The notes: a model not told the origin generated them from the sequence alone. A stretch of 64,000 nt of DNA from Bog-793 sp963823945 (GCA_963823945.1 CAWGNK010000005.1:360985-424984), one strand, 5' to 3'; numbered from the stretch's first letter, positions 51,560-61,573 are shown. Numbers and translations are program-made.

Positions 51560-53010
51560 GAGGATGTCCCGAGTTCCGTGGAACTTCGGTGGCGGCCCAG
51601 TGATGTTCAGGCGGCGTCCTCCTTGTTGTAGTCGATCGGCGTGACGCCGTGCTCGACGTAGTCATCGAGTGCTGCGCGCAGTGCCGGTAGATGGAGGAAG
51701 CCGTTCACCTTGCGGAACTGCTTTCCGGCTTCGACCATGCCGGCTGCACACCAGCGCAGCGCCATCTGCCCGTCGCGCCACCGTTTCACGTTCGCTGAGT
51801 GGTCACGGCAGATCTCGATCATGGACTCGATGGCATTCGTCGAGCGAAGCGTGCGGCCGAGTGTCGGAGGGACCTTGAGCGCCATCACGGTGAGCGTCTC
51901 GGCGAGGCCCTCGCGAAGGCTCCCCGCCGCGCCGGGGTGGCTTCTTTGCAGCTGGCGGGCGAGCTCTTCCAGCTCCGCCTCGGCACGAAGGGCGTCGTCG
52001 TAGTGGTAGATCGCACGCATCTTCTTCGTCACGGTCTTGGCGAGGGCCTTTGGCAGTTTCGACTCGACATTTCGGATCTTGTGCAGTTGGCAACGATGGA
52101 TCACCGGGTGGTCGAAGACCGCTTTCACGGCGCCTGCAAGGGCCTTGGCGCCGTCGATGACGACAAGGACCGGTCTTGTCACCTCGAGTCCGCGATCGCG
52201 AAGCCCGACGAGGAGGTCCTTGACGACAGTCGCGTTCTCGGTGTCGCCCTCTGTGATCGAGAGCGGGCGCTTCCTGCCGGTTATGTCGATCCCCATCGCG
52301 ACGACACAGACGTGATCGCCGAAGTGCACGCCGTCGACCATGAGCGCCACGAGGTCGAGCTCCGAGAGGTCACCGGCCAGCAGTTCGCCAAGAGCGTGCT
52401 CGGTGGCCTCGACGAAGCGGCGCGAGACCGCGGAGCGCGAGGTCGAGCTGGCGTTCGCCTCGACGCGTTCGCCGACGGGCTCGAGCCCGGACTTGTAGCG
52501 GCGCGTGGAGAGCTTGGCGAGCATCTTCTCCATGGCAAGGCGGCTCAGAATCTCGGTCGAGGAGAAGTGCTCATAGGCGGGTACGGCAAGTTCACGGGCT
52601 CCATCTGCCGAACGCACCCTCGGGCGCCGCACCGGGACGCGTCTGCCGCCCAAGGTCACCGAGCCCTCATCGTGTCCATGGCGCACCGCGATGCGGTCCG
52701 GGTCGTGACGGCCCTTCGGGCCCGCGAGGGCGGTGACGCTCTCTTCCAAGAGGACGTCCATCACCTGCAGGCCCGTGCCGACAGCGAGCGCGAGGAGACC
52801 CTCACGCAGCTCTTCGGCGAGATCTGTCATCGTGATCGCGACCGAATCGGGCACGATCATCGCGGCGGCTGTCTTTGTCTGGTAGTTCTTCTCCATGGTG
52901 GTGGTCCCCTTGCTGTCCGAGTGACTTGGTGGTCGCCCGAACACCTACCAGAAGGCAGGCGTCAGGCGGGGGACCGCCACCTCAAATTCCACGACGAACG
53001 GGACAACCTC
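51560..53010 (-). mobile_element. IS256-family insertion sequence, intact
   Basis: 1,451 bp. The outer ends are imperfect inverted repeats starting GAGGNTGTCCCG (51560-51597 against the reverse complement of 52971-53010; 11 of the first 12 bases agree, and a second block of GTGGAA plus GGTGGCGG also pairs). It is flanked by an exact 8-bp direct repeat CCGTGGAA, the duplication length usual for IS256. It encodes one transposase on the minus strand. The intact ends and duplication suggest recent insertion. Confidence 0.92.
51607..52896 (-). CDS. IS256/mutator-family transposase
   Basis: 429 aa DDE transposase. Catalytic residues by position: D188 (ALMVDGVHFG), D248 (VLVVIDGAKAL) and E357 (RSTNAIESM). 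The family CQLHKIRNV and RWCAAGMVEAGKQFRK segments are present. ATG 52896 follows AAGGGGACC; an upstream in-frame start at 52944 is unlikely. The gene spans almost the whole element and ends 47 bases inside the left end. Confidence 0.95.
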   Translation of the reverse strand: MEKNYQTKTAAAMIVPDSVAITMTDLAEELREGLLALAVGTGLQVMDVLLEESVTALAGPKGRHDPDRIAVRHGHDEGSVTLGGRRVPVRRPRVRSADGARELAVPAYEHFSSTEILSRLAMEKMLAKLSTRRYKSGLEPVGERVEANASSTSRSAVSRRFVEATEHALGELLAGDLSELDLVALMVDGVHFGDHVCVVAMGIDITGRKRPLSITEGDTENATVVKDLLVGLRDRGLEVTRPVLVVIDGAKALAGAVKAVFDHPVIHRCQLHKIRNVESKLPKALAKTVTKKMRAIYHYDDALRAEAELEELARQLQRSHPGAAGSLREGLAETLTVMALKVPPTLGRTLRSTNAIESMIEICRDHSANVKRWRDGQMALRWCAAGMVEAGKQFRKVNGFLHLPALRAALDDYVEHGVTPIDYNKEDAA

Positions 53011-53018
53011 CCGTGGAA
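53011..53018. repeat. Right 8-bp target-site duplication of IS
   Basis: CCGTGGAA, the second copy of the duplication flanking the IS256-family element. Confidence 0.85.
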
Positions 53019-53123
53019 TGCGTCCCACGCGGCTCCGCGTTGTCGCCACGCGTGGACAGCACGCAGCTGGACCGGCATCTGGCAAAATCGCGGCGGTATC
53101 GCGCCTTTCGGAAGGACGCCAGG

Positions 53124-55118
53124 TTGAGCAACGAGACAATCAGAAATCACGCCGCGTTCATCTGGCAGGTAGCGGACCTGCTCCGCGGCGACTATAAGCA
53201 GTCCGACTACGGCAAGGTCATCCTGCCGCTTACCGTGATCCGCCGGTTGGACTGCGTGCTTGAACCGACCAAGGTCAACGTCCTACGGCGCCACCAGCTG
53301 CTCGCGGAGAAGATCGACAACCTCGAACCGGTGCTCCAGGCAGAGGCCCGGCAGCAGTTCTACAACGTGTCCCCGTTGGACTTCCGACGGTTACTCGATG
53401 ACCCAAACCATCTAGCCGACAACCTGCGCTCTTACATCTTGGGCTTTTCCTCCGCTGCACGGGACGTGATCGACAAGTTCGACTTCGATGGCCAGATCAC
53501 GCGCCTTGACCGGGCCAAGCTTTTGTTCCTGGTTCTGTCGCGTTTCGCCGACATCGACCTACACCCCGCCGCCGTCTCGAACTTAGAGATGGGCTACCTC
53601 TACGAGGAACTGATCCGCCGCTTCTCGGAGCTGTCGAACGAGACAGCCGGGGAACACTTCACTCCCCGCGAGGTAATCCGGCTCATGGTGAACCTGTTGT
53701 TCATCGAGGACGAGAAGGCCCTTCGCGACGCCGGAGCGATCCGAACCCTGTACGACCCAGCATGTGGCACAGGCGGCATGCTTAGCGTTGCCGAGGACCA
53801 CTTGCGCTCACTCAACCCCGAGGCCAGCCTTCAGGTCTTCGGGCAGGAGTTGAACGACGAGACCTACGCCATCTGCCGCTCCGACATGATGCTGAAGGGT
53901 CAGGATGCCTCGCACATCGCGCCGGGAAACTCCTTTAGCGAGGACGGGCATACCGGACAGCACTTTGACTACTGCATCTCCAATCCCCCCTTCGGCGTTG
54001 AGTGGAAGAAGGTCGAAGACTCGATCAGGACCGAGCACGACAAGCTCGGGTTCAACGGGCGCTTTGGCGCGGGCCTGCCGAGGATCAACGACGGGTCCTT
54101 CTTGTTCTTGCAGCACATGATCTCGAAGATGAAACCCCCCGAGGATGGTGGGTCTCGCATTGCCATCGTCTTCAACGGCTCGCCGCTGTTCACCGGGGCA
54201 GCAGGCTCGGGAGAGTCTGAGATTCGCCGCTGGATCATCGAGAACGACTGGCTCGAAGCGCTCGTCGCACTTCCCGATCAGCTTTTCTACAACACTGGCA
54301 TCTCGACCTACTTCTGGATCGTGACGAACCGCAAGTCACCGGAGCGCCAGGGCACGGTGCAGCTCATCGATGCCAGGGAGTCCTGGGTGAAGATGAGAAA
54401 GTCCCTCGGCGACAAGCGTAAGGAGATCAGCCCGGAGCAGATCGAAGACATCACCCGCCTCTACGGGGAGTTCACCGAGAACGAGCGTGTCAAGGTCTTC
54501 CCGAACGAAGCGTTCGGTTACCAGCGCATCACCGTTGAGCGCCCCCTCAGACTGCACTGGGGAGTCCCTGACGACGCGTCGGACCTGGTATCCCAGAACA
54601 AGGCGTGGGGCAATCTAAGCGAGCCTCAACAGGCCAGTTTTGCCATGAAGCTCCACGCGCTGGCAGGCGTCGATTTTACGGACAAGCTCGCTCTTGCCAG
54701 GAAACTCGGGCCGGTGCCGAAGGCGGTCGGGAAGGCCCTTTGGGACGTGCTCGCGGTCCGTGATGAGGACGCTCCCATCATCACGAACCGGAAGGGTGAG
54801 CCGGAACCAGACCCTGACCTCCGGGACAACGAGAACGTCCCCCTGCCCAAAGGGCCGGTCGTCTGGAATTTCGATCCGACCGAGCGTCTAGCCTCGCTCA
54901 CCTACCGATCCGCCGTTGACGAGTACATGGAGTCAGAGGTCCTGCCGTACGTGCCTGACGCCTGGGTGGATCATGACAAGACGAAGATCGGCTACGAGGT
55001 TCCGCTCACTCGGCACTTCTACAAGTACGTCCCGCCGAGGCCGCTCGCGAAAATCGACGCCGAGATCAAGGCGCTGGAAGCCGAGATTCAGGGACTGCTG
55101 CGCGAGGTCACTGAATGA
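53124..55118 (+). CDS. hsdM: Type I restriction-modification DNA methyltransferase subunit
   Basis: 664 aa N6-adenine methyltransferase. The N-terminal helical domain (NETIRNHAAFIWQVADLLRG) is the family opening. Motif I YDPACGTGGM is at 210-219 and catalytic motif IV NPPF is at 287-290. Later, KGPVVWNFDPTERL marks the C-terminal part. TTG 53124 is chosen because it aligns with the family N-terminus and has GGAAGGACG upstream; no ATG fits. Only 113 bases separate it from the IS256 end, so transcription may come from within the IS. Overlaps hsdS by 4 bases. Confidence 0.95.
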   Translation: MSNETIRNHAAFIWQVADLLRGDYKQSDYGKVILPLTVIRRLDCVLEPTKVNVLRRHQLLAEKIDNLEPVLQAEARQQFYNVSPLDFRRLLDDPNHLADNLRSYILGFSSAARDVIDKFDFDGQITRLDRAKLLFLVLSRFADIDLHPAAVSNLEMGYLYEELIRRFSELSNETAGEHFTPREVIRLMVNLLFIEDEKALRDAGAIRTLYDPACGTGGMLSVAEDHLRSLNPEASLQVFGQELNDETYAICRSDMMLKGQDASHIAPGNSFSEDGHTGQHFDYCISNPPFGVEWKKVEDSIRTEHDKLGFNGRFGAGLPRINDGSFLFLQHMISKMKPPEDGGSRIAIVFNGSPLFTGAAGSGESEIRRWIIENDWLEALVALPDQLFYNTGISTYFWIVTNRKSPERQGTVQLIDARESWVKMRKSLGDKRKEISPEQIEDITRLYGEFTENERVKVFPNEAFGYQRITVERPLRLHWGVPDDASDLVSQNKAWGNLSEPQQASFAMKLHALAGVDFTDKLALARKLGPVPKAVGKALWDVLAVRDEDAPIITNRKGEPEPDPDLRDNENVPLPKGPVVWNFDPTERLASLTYRSAVDEYMESEVLPYVPDAWVDHDKTKIGYEVPLTRHFYKYVPPRPLAKIDAEIKALEAEIQGLLREVTE

Positions 55119-56323
55119 GAATCCGCCTCCGATATCTCGCCAGGGTGAACCCGGCTACGCCAGAGTTCGACCGTCTCCCGGATGATGCCGAAGTCACTTT
55201 TCTTCCACTCGAAGCGGTTTGGCCGGGCAACAAACTCGATGTAGATCGTCTTCGTCCGAAGGATCAAGTTTCCGTCGGCTATACCAGGTTTCAAGAAGGA
55301 GATATCCTCGTTCCGAAGATCACGCCGACGTTTCAGGCTGACCGAACCGTCATTGCCACCGGACTCAGTGACGGAATCGGCGCGGGAACTACAGAACTCC
55401 ACATAGTGAGGGTAGGGCCGTCTGCGGACCGCTCCTATGTCCGCTACCTCCTATCGTCGAAGCCGTTTCTTGACGAGGGTGAAGCATCCATGATCGGAGT
55501 CGCTGGCCAAAAGCGGGTACCGGATGACTGCCTTCGCGACCTGATCGTGCCGGTCACTGACGCACACCAACAGCGCGCCATCGCTGATTACCTCGACGCT
55601 GAGACCGCCCGCATCGACGCGCTCATCGAGAAGAAGCGGCGGATGGTGGAGCTGCTGGAGGAGCGGCAGATCGCGATCGTTGAGCAAGCTGTGCGACGGT
55701 TGGTCGATCAGTACGGTGCGATGCCCGTGAAGTACGCGACCCGCCGAGTTGAGGTCGGCATCGTCATCACCCCCTCCGCCTGGTATGCGGATGAAGGCGT
55801 CATCGCACTTCGCGGTCTCAACGTTCAGCCAGGCAAGATCGACCTCACCGACGTCGTGTACATCAGTCATGAAGGCCATCTGGTGCATCAGAAGTCGATG
55901 CTGCGCGCTGGCGACCTCGTCATCGTCAGGACCGGACAGGCGGGCGCTGCCGTCGTCGTACCCAGGACGCTCGACGGGTGCAACTGCATCGACCTTGTCA
56001 TCGTTCGTCCGGCTTCCGCCCTTGTGCCCAAGTTCTTGGAATACGTCCTGAACTCGGATTGGACCCAGAAGCACATAGGCGAATACTCGGTCGGGACCAT
56101 CCAGAGTCATTTCAACATCGGGGCCATGAAGGAACTGCCGGTGCCGGTGCCACCGCTTGATGAACAGCAGCGAGCCACCGATGAGCTGAACTCAGTAACC
56201 GAGGAAGCCAGACGGCTCGCAGACAAGCTCTCGCGCCAGATCGGCCTCCTCACCGAACACCGTCAGGCCCTGGTTACCGCAGCTGTCGCTGGTCAGCTCG
56301 ACATCCCAGGACTCGCAGCGTGA
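55115..56323 (+). CDS. hsdS: Type I restriction-modification specificity subunit
   Basis: 402 aa with two target-recognition domains: residues about 1-150 (ending RVPDDCLRDLIVPVT) and about 200-345 (LNSDWTQKHIGEYSVGTIQSHFNIG). Each is followed by a conserved helical spacer: QQRAIADYLDAETARIDALI and DEQQRATDELNSVTEEARRL. These contact two HsdM and set the spacing of a bipartite site. The specificity cannot be predicted. ATG 55115 overlaps the hsdM stop (ATGA) and its TGA overlaps the hsdR GTG. Confidence 0.93.
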   Translation: MRIRLRYLARVNPATPEFDRLPDDAEVTFLPLEAVWPGNKLDVDRLRPKDQVSVGYTRFQEGDILVPKITPTFQADRTVIATGLSDGIGAGTTELHIVRVGPSADRSYVRYLLSSKPFLDEGEASMIGVAGQKRVPDDCLRDLIVPVTDAHQQRAIADYLDAETARIDALIEKKRRMVELLEERQIAIVEQAVRRLVDQYGAMPVKYATRRVEVGIVITPSAWYADEGVIALRGLNVQPGKIDLTDVVYISHEGHLVHQKSMLRAGDLVIVRTGQAGAAVVVPRTLDGCNCIDLVIVRPASALVPKFLEYVLNSDWTQKHIGEYSVGTIQSHFNIGAMKELPVPVPPLDEQQRATDELNSVTEEARRLADKLSRQIGLLTEHRQALVTAAVAGQLDIPGLAA

Positions 56324-59322
56324 AGCCGGACGAGCGACTCTTCGAAGACGCCATCACTGAGTACCTCACCACTTCGGGTGGATATCTCAGCTGTAAGCAC
56401 GGGACCAACGTTTCCGGGGTACCCGACTTCGACCCCGCGCTCGGTCTCGACACGGCTGAGTTGTTCGCTTTCATTGCTGCTACTCAGGCACCGGTCTGGA
56501 ACCAGTTGTTTACCCGCTACGGCAACGACCCCGATGCTGCCCAACGCGGCTTCGTACGGCGTCTGGCCAAGGACCTCGACGAACGGGGCACCCTCGAAGT
56601 GCTCCGCCATGGAGTCGTGGACCTCGGCGTGGAAATACGGCTCGCGTTCTTCAAGCCTGCCCATGGCCTCACGCCGGAACTTGTTGAACGGTATCGGGCC
56701 AACCGGCTGACGGTTACCCGCCAGCTCCCCTACGACCCCGGCTCTGGTAAGACCCTCGATCTGGGTCTGTTCGTCAACGGAATTCCGGTCGCTACAGCGG
56801 AGTTGAAGAACCCCATCACCGGCCAGAGCGTCGAGCACGCCATCACCCAGTACCGTCGGGACCGGGACCCGAAGAACGTCACCCTCGGTCGTCGCGCGCT
56901 CGTACATTTCGCCGTCGATCCCGAGCAGGTTTCCATGACGACCCGTCTCGCGGGTGAGGCAACAAGGTTCCTGCCGTTCAACCTCGGGCACGATCGGCAC
57001 AAGGGGAACCCTCCGAACCCGACCGGGCACCGCACCTCGTACCTGTGGGAACACGTCTGGCAGCGGGACAACTGGCTGGACCTGCTCGCCCGGTTCATGC
57101 ACGTCCAACGACCCGAGAAGGGAACTGCCGCCCAGAAGCGCGCTGGCGAGGTGGTCATCTTCCCCCGGTATCACCAGTGGGACGCAGTCCTGGCGCTCGA
57201 AGCGCATGCCCGCGATCACGGTGCTGGTGAGCAGTACCTGATCGAGCACTCAGCGGGGTCTGGCAAGTCGAACACCATCGCGTGGACGGCCCATCGGCTC
57301 GCAACGCTGCACAACGCGAGCGACGAGAAAGTCTTTGACAAGGTGATCGTGATCACCGACAGGTTGGTGCTTGACCGCCAACTCCAGGAGACCATCTACC
57401 AGTTCGAGCACGCCCGTGGTGTCGTCGAGAAGATCGACAAGGACTCCGGCCAGCTTGCCGAGGCGCTCGCTGGCGAACAGGCGCGCATCATCATCACGAC
57501 CTTGCAGAAGTTCCCCTTCGTGCTCCAAAAGGTGGAGGAGCTCCCCGCCCGCAAGTACGCCGTCATCGTGGACGAGGCGCACTCGTCCCAGACCGGAGAG
57601 GCGGCAAAGGAGCTTCGCTTGGTGCTCGGGGGAACCGAGGAACAGGAACTGACGGTGGCCGAGGCGGAGGATGCCGGGTTCATCGCGTCGGCCGAGGACC
57701 CTGTGGAAGAAGCCCTGGCGAAGGCAGTCACAGCCCGCGGTCGGCAAAAGAACCTCTCCTTCTTCGCGTTCACCGCCACTCCGAAGGCCCGCACTCTGGA
57801 ACTGTTCGGCACCTACAACCAGACCACCGGCAAGTACGAGCCGTTCCACCTGTACTCGATGCGCCAGGCGATCGAAGAAGGCTTCATCTTGGACGTGCTC
57901 GCCAACTACACGACCTACAAGACCTACTGGCGGATCGAGAAGACCGTCATCGAAGACCCCGAGTACCCGACGGACAAGGCGAACCGGGCGATTGCCCGCT
58001 TCGTGGACCTGCACCCTTACAACCTTGCTCAGAAGGCCGAAATCATCGTCGAGCACTTCCGCGCTCATACCGCCCAGAAGATTGGCGGAATGGCAAAGGC
58101 GATGGTGGTTACGTCATCTCGATTGCACGCTGTTCGCTACTGGCAGGCGATCACGAAGTACATCGAGGAGAAGAAGTACACGGACCTGCATGCCCTGGTC
58201 GCGTTCTCGGGGACGGTTTACGCGAGCGGGCTGAGCTTCACCGAGCGTGGGCTGAACGGCTACCCAGAATCCGAAACCGCCGAGCGCTTCGGCGAGAGCT
58301 ACCAGGTCCTGATCGTCGCGGAGAAGTTCCAGACCGGCTTCGACCAGCCGCTGTTGCACACGATGTACGTGGACAAGGTGCTCACGGGGCTGAACGCCGT
58401 GCAAACGCTGTCACGGCTCAACCGGGTCCATCCCGCGAAATCCGACACCTTTGTGCTCGATTTCCGCAACGAGGCAGAGGACATCGTAAGTGCGTTCGAG
58501 CCGTACTACGGCGAGACGGTGGCACCCCCAACCGACCCGAACCTGCTCTACGACACACGGCGACGTTTGGACGACTGGGACGTGCTCAGAGCAGAAGAAG
58601 TGGAGGCTGCGGTCGCCGTGCTCGTCACGATGAGCGGGCCGAAGGACCACGGGCTTTTCTACGGCACACTCTCCCCAGCCGTCGAGCGCTTCGGCGCGCT
58701 CGGGACCGACGACCAGGCGGAGTTCAAGGAGGCCCTGGACAAGTTCGTCCGCACCTACTCATTCCTCAGCCAGGTCGTTTCCTTCGCCGATACGAAGTTG
58801 GAGCGTGACTACCGGTACTGCCGCGCTCTCGCATCGGTGATCCGCGCTCCAGCTGACGACGGTGGAATCGACCTCGGCTCGGAGGTGGAACTCACCGCGC
58901 TCCAGATCGAAGCCACCTTCAGCGGGAAACTCTCACCCGAGTCGGAAATTGGCGAAGTGACAACCATCTTCGGTGAGGGAAGGGGCAAACGCTTCGAGGC
59001 GCCGTTGGAGCGTCTCTCAAAGATCATCGAGATCCTGAATGAACGATTCGGGCTGAACCTCTCAGAGACGGACCAATTGCTGTTCGACCAGTTCGAGGAC
59101 GGTTGGGCGAGCGACCAGGAGCTTGCGGCTCAGGCCCGAAACAACACCATCGACAACTTCCGGCTGGTGTTCGACCCGAAGTTCATGGCAACCATCGTGA
59201 CCCGCATGGACTCCAACGAGGCCATCTTCAAACAGATTCTCGATGACGCCGACTTTCGAGACGTGCTGGCAGAGTTCTACGTGCGCAAGATCTACGGACG
59301 GCTACGAGAGGAAGATTCCTAG
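56320..59322 (+). CDS. hsdR: Type I restriction endonuclease subunit R
   Basis: 1000 aa. The N-terminal PD-(D/E)xK nuclease includes LDLGLFVNGIPVATAELKNP (E161-x-K163). An SF2 translocase follows: Walker A HSAGSGKSNT at about 311-320, DEAH at 418-421 (VDEAHSSQTG) and FAFTATPK at about 482. The C-terminal helical region associates with HsdM. It cuts unmethylated DNA after ATP-driven translocation. GTG 56320 overlaps the hsdS stop, so hsdM-hsdS-hsdR is one coupled operon. No disruption was seen. Confidence 0.95.
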   Translation: MKPDERLFEDAITEYLTTSGGYLSCKHGTNVSGVPDFDPALGLDTAELFAFIAATQAPVWNQLFTRYGNDPDAAQRGFVRRLAKDLDERGTLEVLRHGVVDLGVEIRLAFFKPAHGLTPELVERYRANRLTVTRQLPYDPGSGKTLDLGLFVNGIPVATAELKNPITGQSVEHAITQYRRDRDPKNVTLGRRALVHFAVDPEQVSMTTRLAGEATRFLPFNLGHDRHKGNPPNPTGHRTSYLWEHVWQRDNWLDLLARFMHVQRPEKGTAAQKRAGEVVIFPRYHQWDAVLALEAHARDHGAGEQYLIEHSAGSGKSNTIAWTAHRLATLHNASDEKVFDKVIVITDRLVLDRQLQETIYQFEHARGVVEKIDKDSGQLAEALAGEQARIIITTLQKFPFVLQKVEELPARKYAVIVDEAHSSQTGEAAKELRLVLGGTEEQELTVAEAEDAGFIASAEDPVEEALAKAVTARGRQKNLSFFAFTATPKARTLELFGTYNQTTGKYEPFHLYSMRQAIEEGFILDVLANYTTYKTYWRIEKTVIEDPEYPTDKANRAIARFVDLHPYNLAQKAEIIVEHFRAHTAQKIGGMAKAMVVTSSRLHAVRYWQAITKYIEEKKYTDLHALVAFSGTVYASGLSFTERGLNGYPESETAERFGESYQVLIVAEKFQTGFDQPLLHTMYVDKVLTGLNAVQTLSRLNRVHPAKSDTFVLDFRNEAEDIVSAFEPYYGETVAPPTDPNLLYDTRRRLDDWDVLRAEEVEAAVAVLVTMSGPKDHGLFYGTLSPAVERFGALGTDDQAEFKEALDKFVRTYSFLSQVVSFADTKLERDYRYCRALASVIRAPADDGGIDLGSEVELTALQIEATFSGKLSPESEIGEVTTIFGEGRGKRFEAPLERLSKIIEILNERFGLNLSETDQLLFDQFEDGWASDQELAAQARNNTIDNFRLVFDPKFMATIVTRMDSNEAIFKQILDDADFRDVLAEFYVRKIYGRLREEDS

Positions 59323-59485
59323 AGATGGGCGTCTCAGCGACGCCAAGGAGGACGCTGAATAGAAGCAGCCAAGGATGCCGAGCAAATTCCGCTCCGGTTG
59401 TGTTCACGCCGCGGCGCTTTGACCGTCTGAACCGCGATGGGTTTCGTAGAGCCTCCACCAGATCCAGCGCGATTCAGACGTGCCA
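59323..59485. other. Intergenic between convergent hsdR and rloB
   Basis: 163 bases with no supported gene. No clear bidirectional terminator was recognised. Confidence 0.4.
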
Positions 59486-60115
59486 TCAGGGCTCGTCTGA
59501 ACCTCGGATCGAATCGATGAGACGCCAGAGACCGCTGCTCGGGTTCTCCTCGGGGGCAGACCCGGCTTCGGTGTGCCACCTTTCCAGCTGTCGGGCACGT
59601 TCGGCCGCACGGTCATACCTGTCGAACAATGCTGCGACCCCTTCATCGCTCAACACCTTTGTGCAACCGAGTAGTTCTTCTGAGCGCTCTTGCGCGCGAT
59701 CCCTGTGGATCCACGCCGATTGGTCTTCAAAGTGCAAGATGAACCACAACTCCAAGCAGGGGTTGGAAACGGCGAGATGTATCTTATGTCGACGAGCGAG
59801 GTCGTACACTCGATCCAGACCCGGATGCTCGTCGACATCGAACACGCACCAAATTTCGTCGTAATTCCGACCCCGACTGCGCCTCTCGTCGCGTTTTTCC
59901 TGGCGCTGACGATCAACAGCGCGCTCTATGAGCGATGTCGGAACACCTCGAAAAGGATCGATCAACACGATCACATCGTCTCGATATCGGCGTGCCCAAT
60001 CCACGAGGTAACGCTCTTCCGTCCGCCTTCCTTCTACAAACACAAGGATCTGGCGGCGACTTGCCCGTTGCGACGCGCGTCGTACCGGCCGCCCGCCCAG
60101 TGAGGGCGGACTCAT
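59486..60115 (-). CDS. rloB: RloB-like protein (AbiL second component)
   Basis: 209 aa. The conserved layout of RloB: ILVFVEGRRTEERYL near the N-terminus, then DEIWCVFDVDEH (acidic Toprim-like), LAVSNPCLELWFILHF and a charged C-terminus. RloB proteins pair with the AAA-type RloA next to type I restriction loci (Rlo = R-linked ORF) and with AbiL abortive infection. ATG 60115 overlaps the rloA stop as ATGA, so it is co-translated. Confidence 0.88.
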   Translation of the reverse strand: MSPPSLGGRPVRRASQRASRRQILVFVEGRRTEERYLVDWARRYRDDVIVLIDPFRGVPTSLIERAVDRQRQEKRDERRSRGRNYDEIWCVFDVDEHPGLDRVYDLARRHKIHLAVSNPCLELWFILHFEDQSAWIHRDRAQERSEELLGCTKVLSDEGVAALFDRYDRAAERARQLERWHTEAGSAPEENPSSGLWRLIDSIRGSDEP

Positions 60116-61461
60116 TCCGAATTACCAGCAGTAATCAATTCAGCTGCGGCTGAGAATTCCTGGTCGGAAAGAATAGGTGTCGCACCATATCGACCTGAAA
60201 GGTAACGACGCCCAACAGCCTCGTCCTTTCGAGGATCGAGATCCGTCAGTGGATAGATCCGCGTGCTCCCGTCGCGCAGTTTCTCTGTGAACCAGATCTG
60301 ATCCCGCCCAAGCTCCCGATTTCCGAAGTCTCCAAGAAGAGTTGCGTCATGAGAATTAAAGACCATCTGTGCTCGACGCGGATTAGTGACGGGATCTTGG
60401 AAAAGACGAACGAGCTGTCGCACGAGTGACGGATGTAGGCTCGCGTCCAACTCGTCTGCCAAGAAGACCGTTCCGCTTGCGAGCGCATCCACAACCGGAC
60501 CAATCAATCCAAACCACACCAAAGTTCCAAGCGATTCATCGTCGGCATCAAGGTCAACGTTTCCAGCGACGCCCTCATGGATCAAGCGAACTCCTAGCTG
60601 ATCGAAAGTTGGACCTTCCTCGGCGCTCTCTGCTTCGCCTTCTTGACCCATGAGAATCCGAACGGCCCGTTGCAGACGTTCCTGCATCACTGGATCGGGC
60701 TCTTGCTTTTTCGCCCCCGAAACGCCGAGATCTGCGGCCCGAAGGAGCGCAAGCACACGCTCGCCTTTCTCCTTGTCTTCGAGCATCTGTGTCGTAAATG
60801 CCTGACGGAAGGGTCGGGTCTTCGCCTCGGCCAAGACTAGGTTTCGGCTAAACCAACCGTACAGAGGCAACAGTGCGGGATGATTCGCAGACGCTGCCGT
60901 GGACAGAAACAGCGCGTTCGGACGCAGCAGTTCAGTTACAGCCTTCCCCTTGGCCCTGTCCAGTGCGCCTAGCTCCACCTCCAAACCGCGACGGTGGAAG
61001 AGAAGTGCCGCCCGCCCATGTGGGAACCGGTACGCCCATTCCTCCGTAAAACGCTGGTCATCGAAGGTAAACCCATACTGGTGACGAACGCCATTGAGCA
61101 CAATCTCAATCTCGAACTGCGACGGGCGGCCTGTCGATGAGCCGTCCAGGGCGAAGGAGCGTCGAGGCACCCCGCCAACAGGGCTCCCCGAGCGAAATGA
61201 GTGCAGCACATGTGACCGCATGTCATCCATCGCTCGAAGGAGGTTCGTCTTGCCCGAGGCGTTGGCACCGAACGCGCCGGCGACCGGGAGTACCCCCACG
61301 GACTGCCCTCGCTCCCTCCACGGGACGTATCGGACCGCTTCCTTGTCGGCCATCGCGGTGGCCAGCATCGATAGGCGGATCTCGTCCCGGAAAGATCGGA
61401 CGTTCACACCCCGGAAGCTCAGGAGGACGGAGGCTTGACGATCGTCTGATGTGGTGCTCAT
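60112..61461 (-). CDS. rloA: RloA-like AAA ATPase (AbiL first component)
   Basis: 449 aa ABC/AAA15-type ATPase. Walker A GANASGKTN (65-73) lies in an otherwise SMC-like N-terminus (FRGVNVRSFRDEIRLSML). The C-terminal part has the Walker B segment VFLADELDASLHPSLV, the D-loop and the switch His in VFNSHDATLLG. It is coupled with rloB. The ATG at 61461 is fixed by a TAATAT -10 box 7 bases upstream; a longer frame begins at 61488. It is probably an anti-phage sensor/effector pair, with activity inferred from family association. Confidence 0.9.
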   Translation of the reverse strand: MSTTSDDRQASVLLSFRGVNVRSFRDEIRLSMLATAMADKEAVRYVPWRERGQSVGVLPVAGAFGANASGKTNLLRAMDDMRSHVLHSFRSGSPVGGVPRRSFALDGSSTGRPSQFEIEIVLNGVRHQYGFTFDDQRFTEEWAYRFPHGRAALLFHRRGLEVELGALDRAKGKAVTELLRPNALFLSTAASANHPALLPLYGWFSRNLVLAEAKTRPFRQAFTTQMLEDKEKGERVLALLRAADLGVSGAKKQEPDPVMQERLQRAVRILMGQEGEAESAEEGPTFDQLGVRLIHEGVAGNVDLDADDESLGTLVWFGLIGPVVDALASGTVFLADELDASLHPSLVRQLVRLFQDPVTNPRRAQMVFNSHDATLLGDFGNRELGRDQIWFTEKLRDGSTRIYPLTDLDPRKDEAVGRRYLSGRYGATPILSDQEFSAAAELITAGNSE

Positions 61462-61468
61462 ACGTGAG

Positions 61469-61474
61469 ATATTA
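61469..61474 (-). promoter_or_regulatory. -10 box of leaderless rloAB operon
   Basis: On the minus strand TAATAT ends 7 bases before the ATG at 61461. Confidence 0.6.
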
Positions 61475-61573
61475 CCGGAAACCCGCAAGAAATGCTACCA
61501 GGGCCGGGAGTTCCAGCTATCATGGAGGCAAGGCCACGTAGCCCAGGTAGGGGAGCTGGCCGAGATAGGCAAC

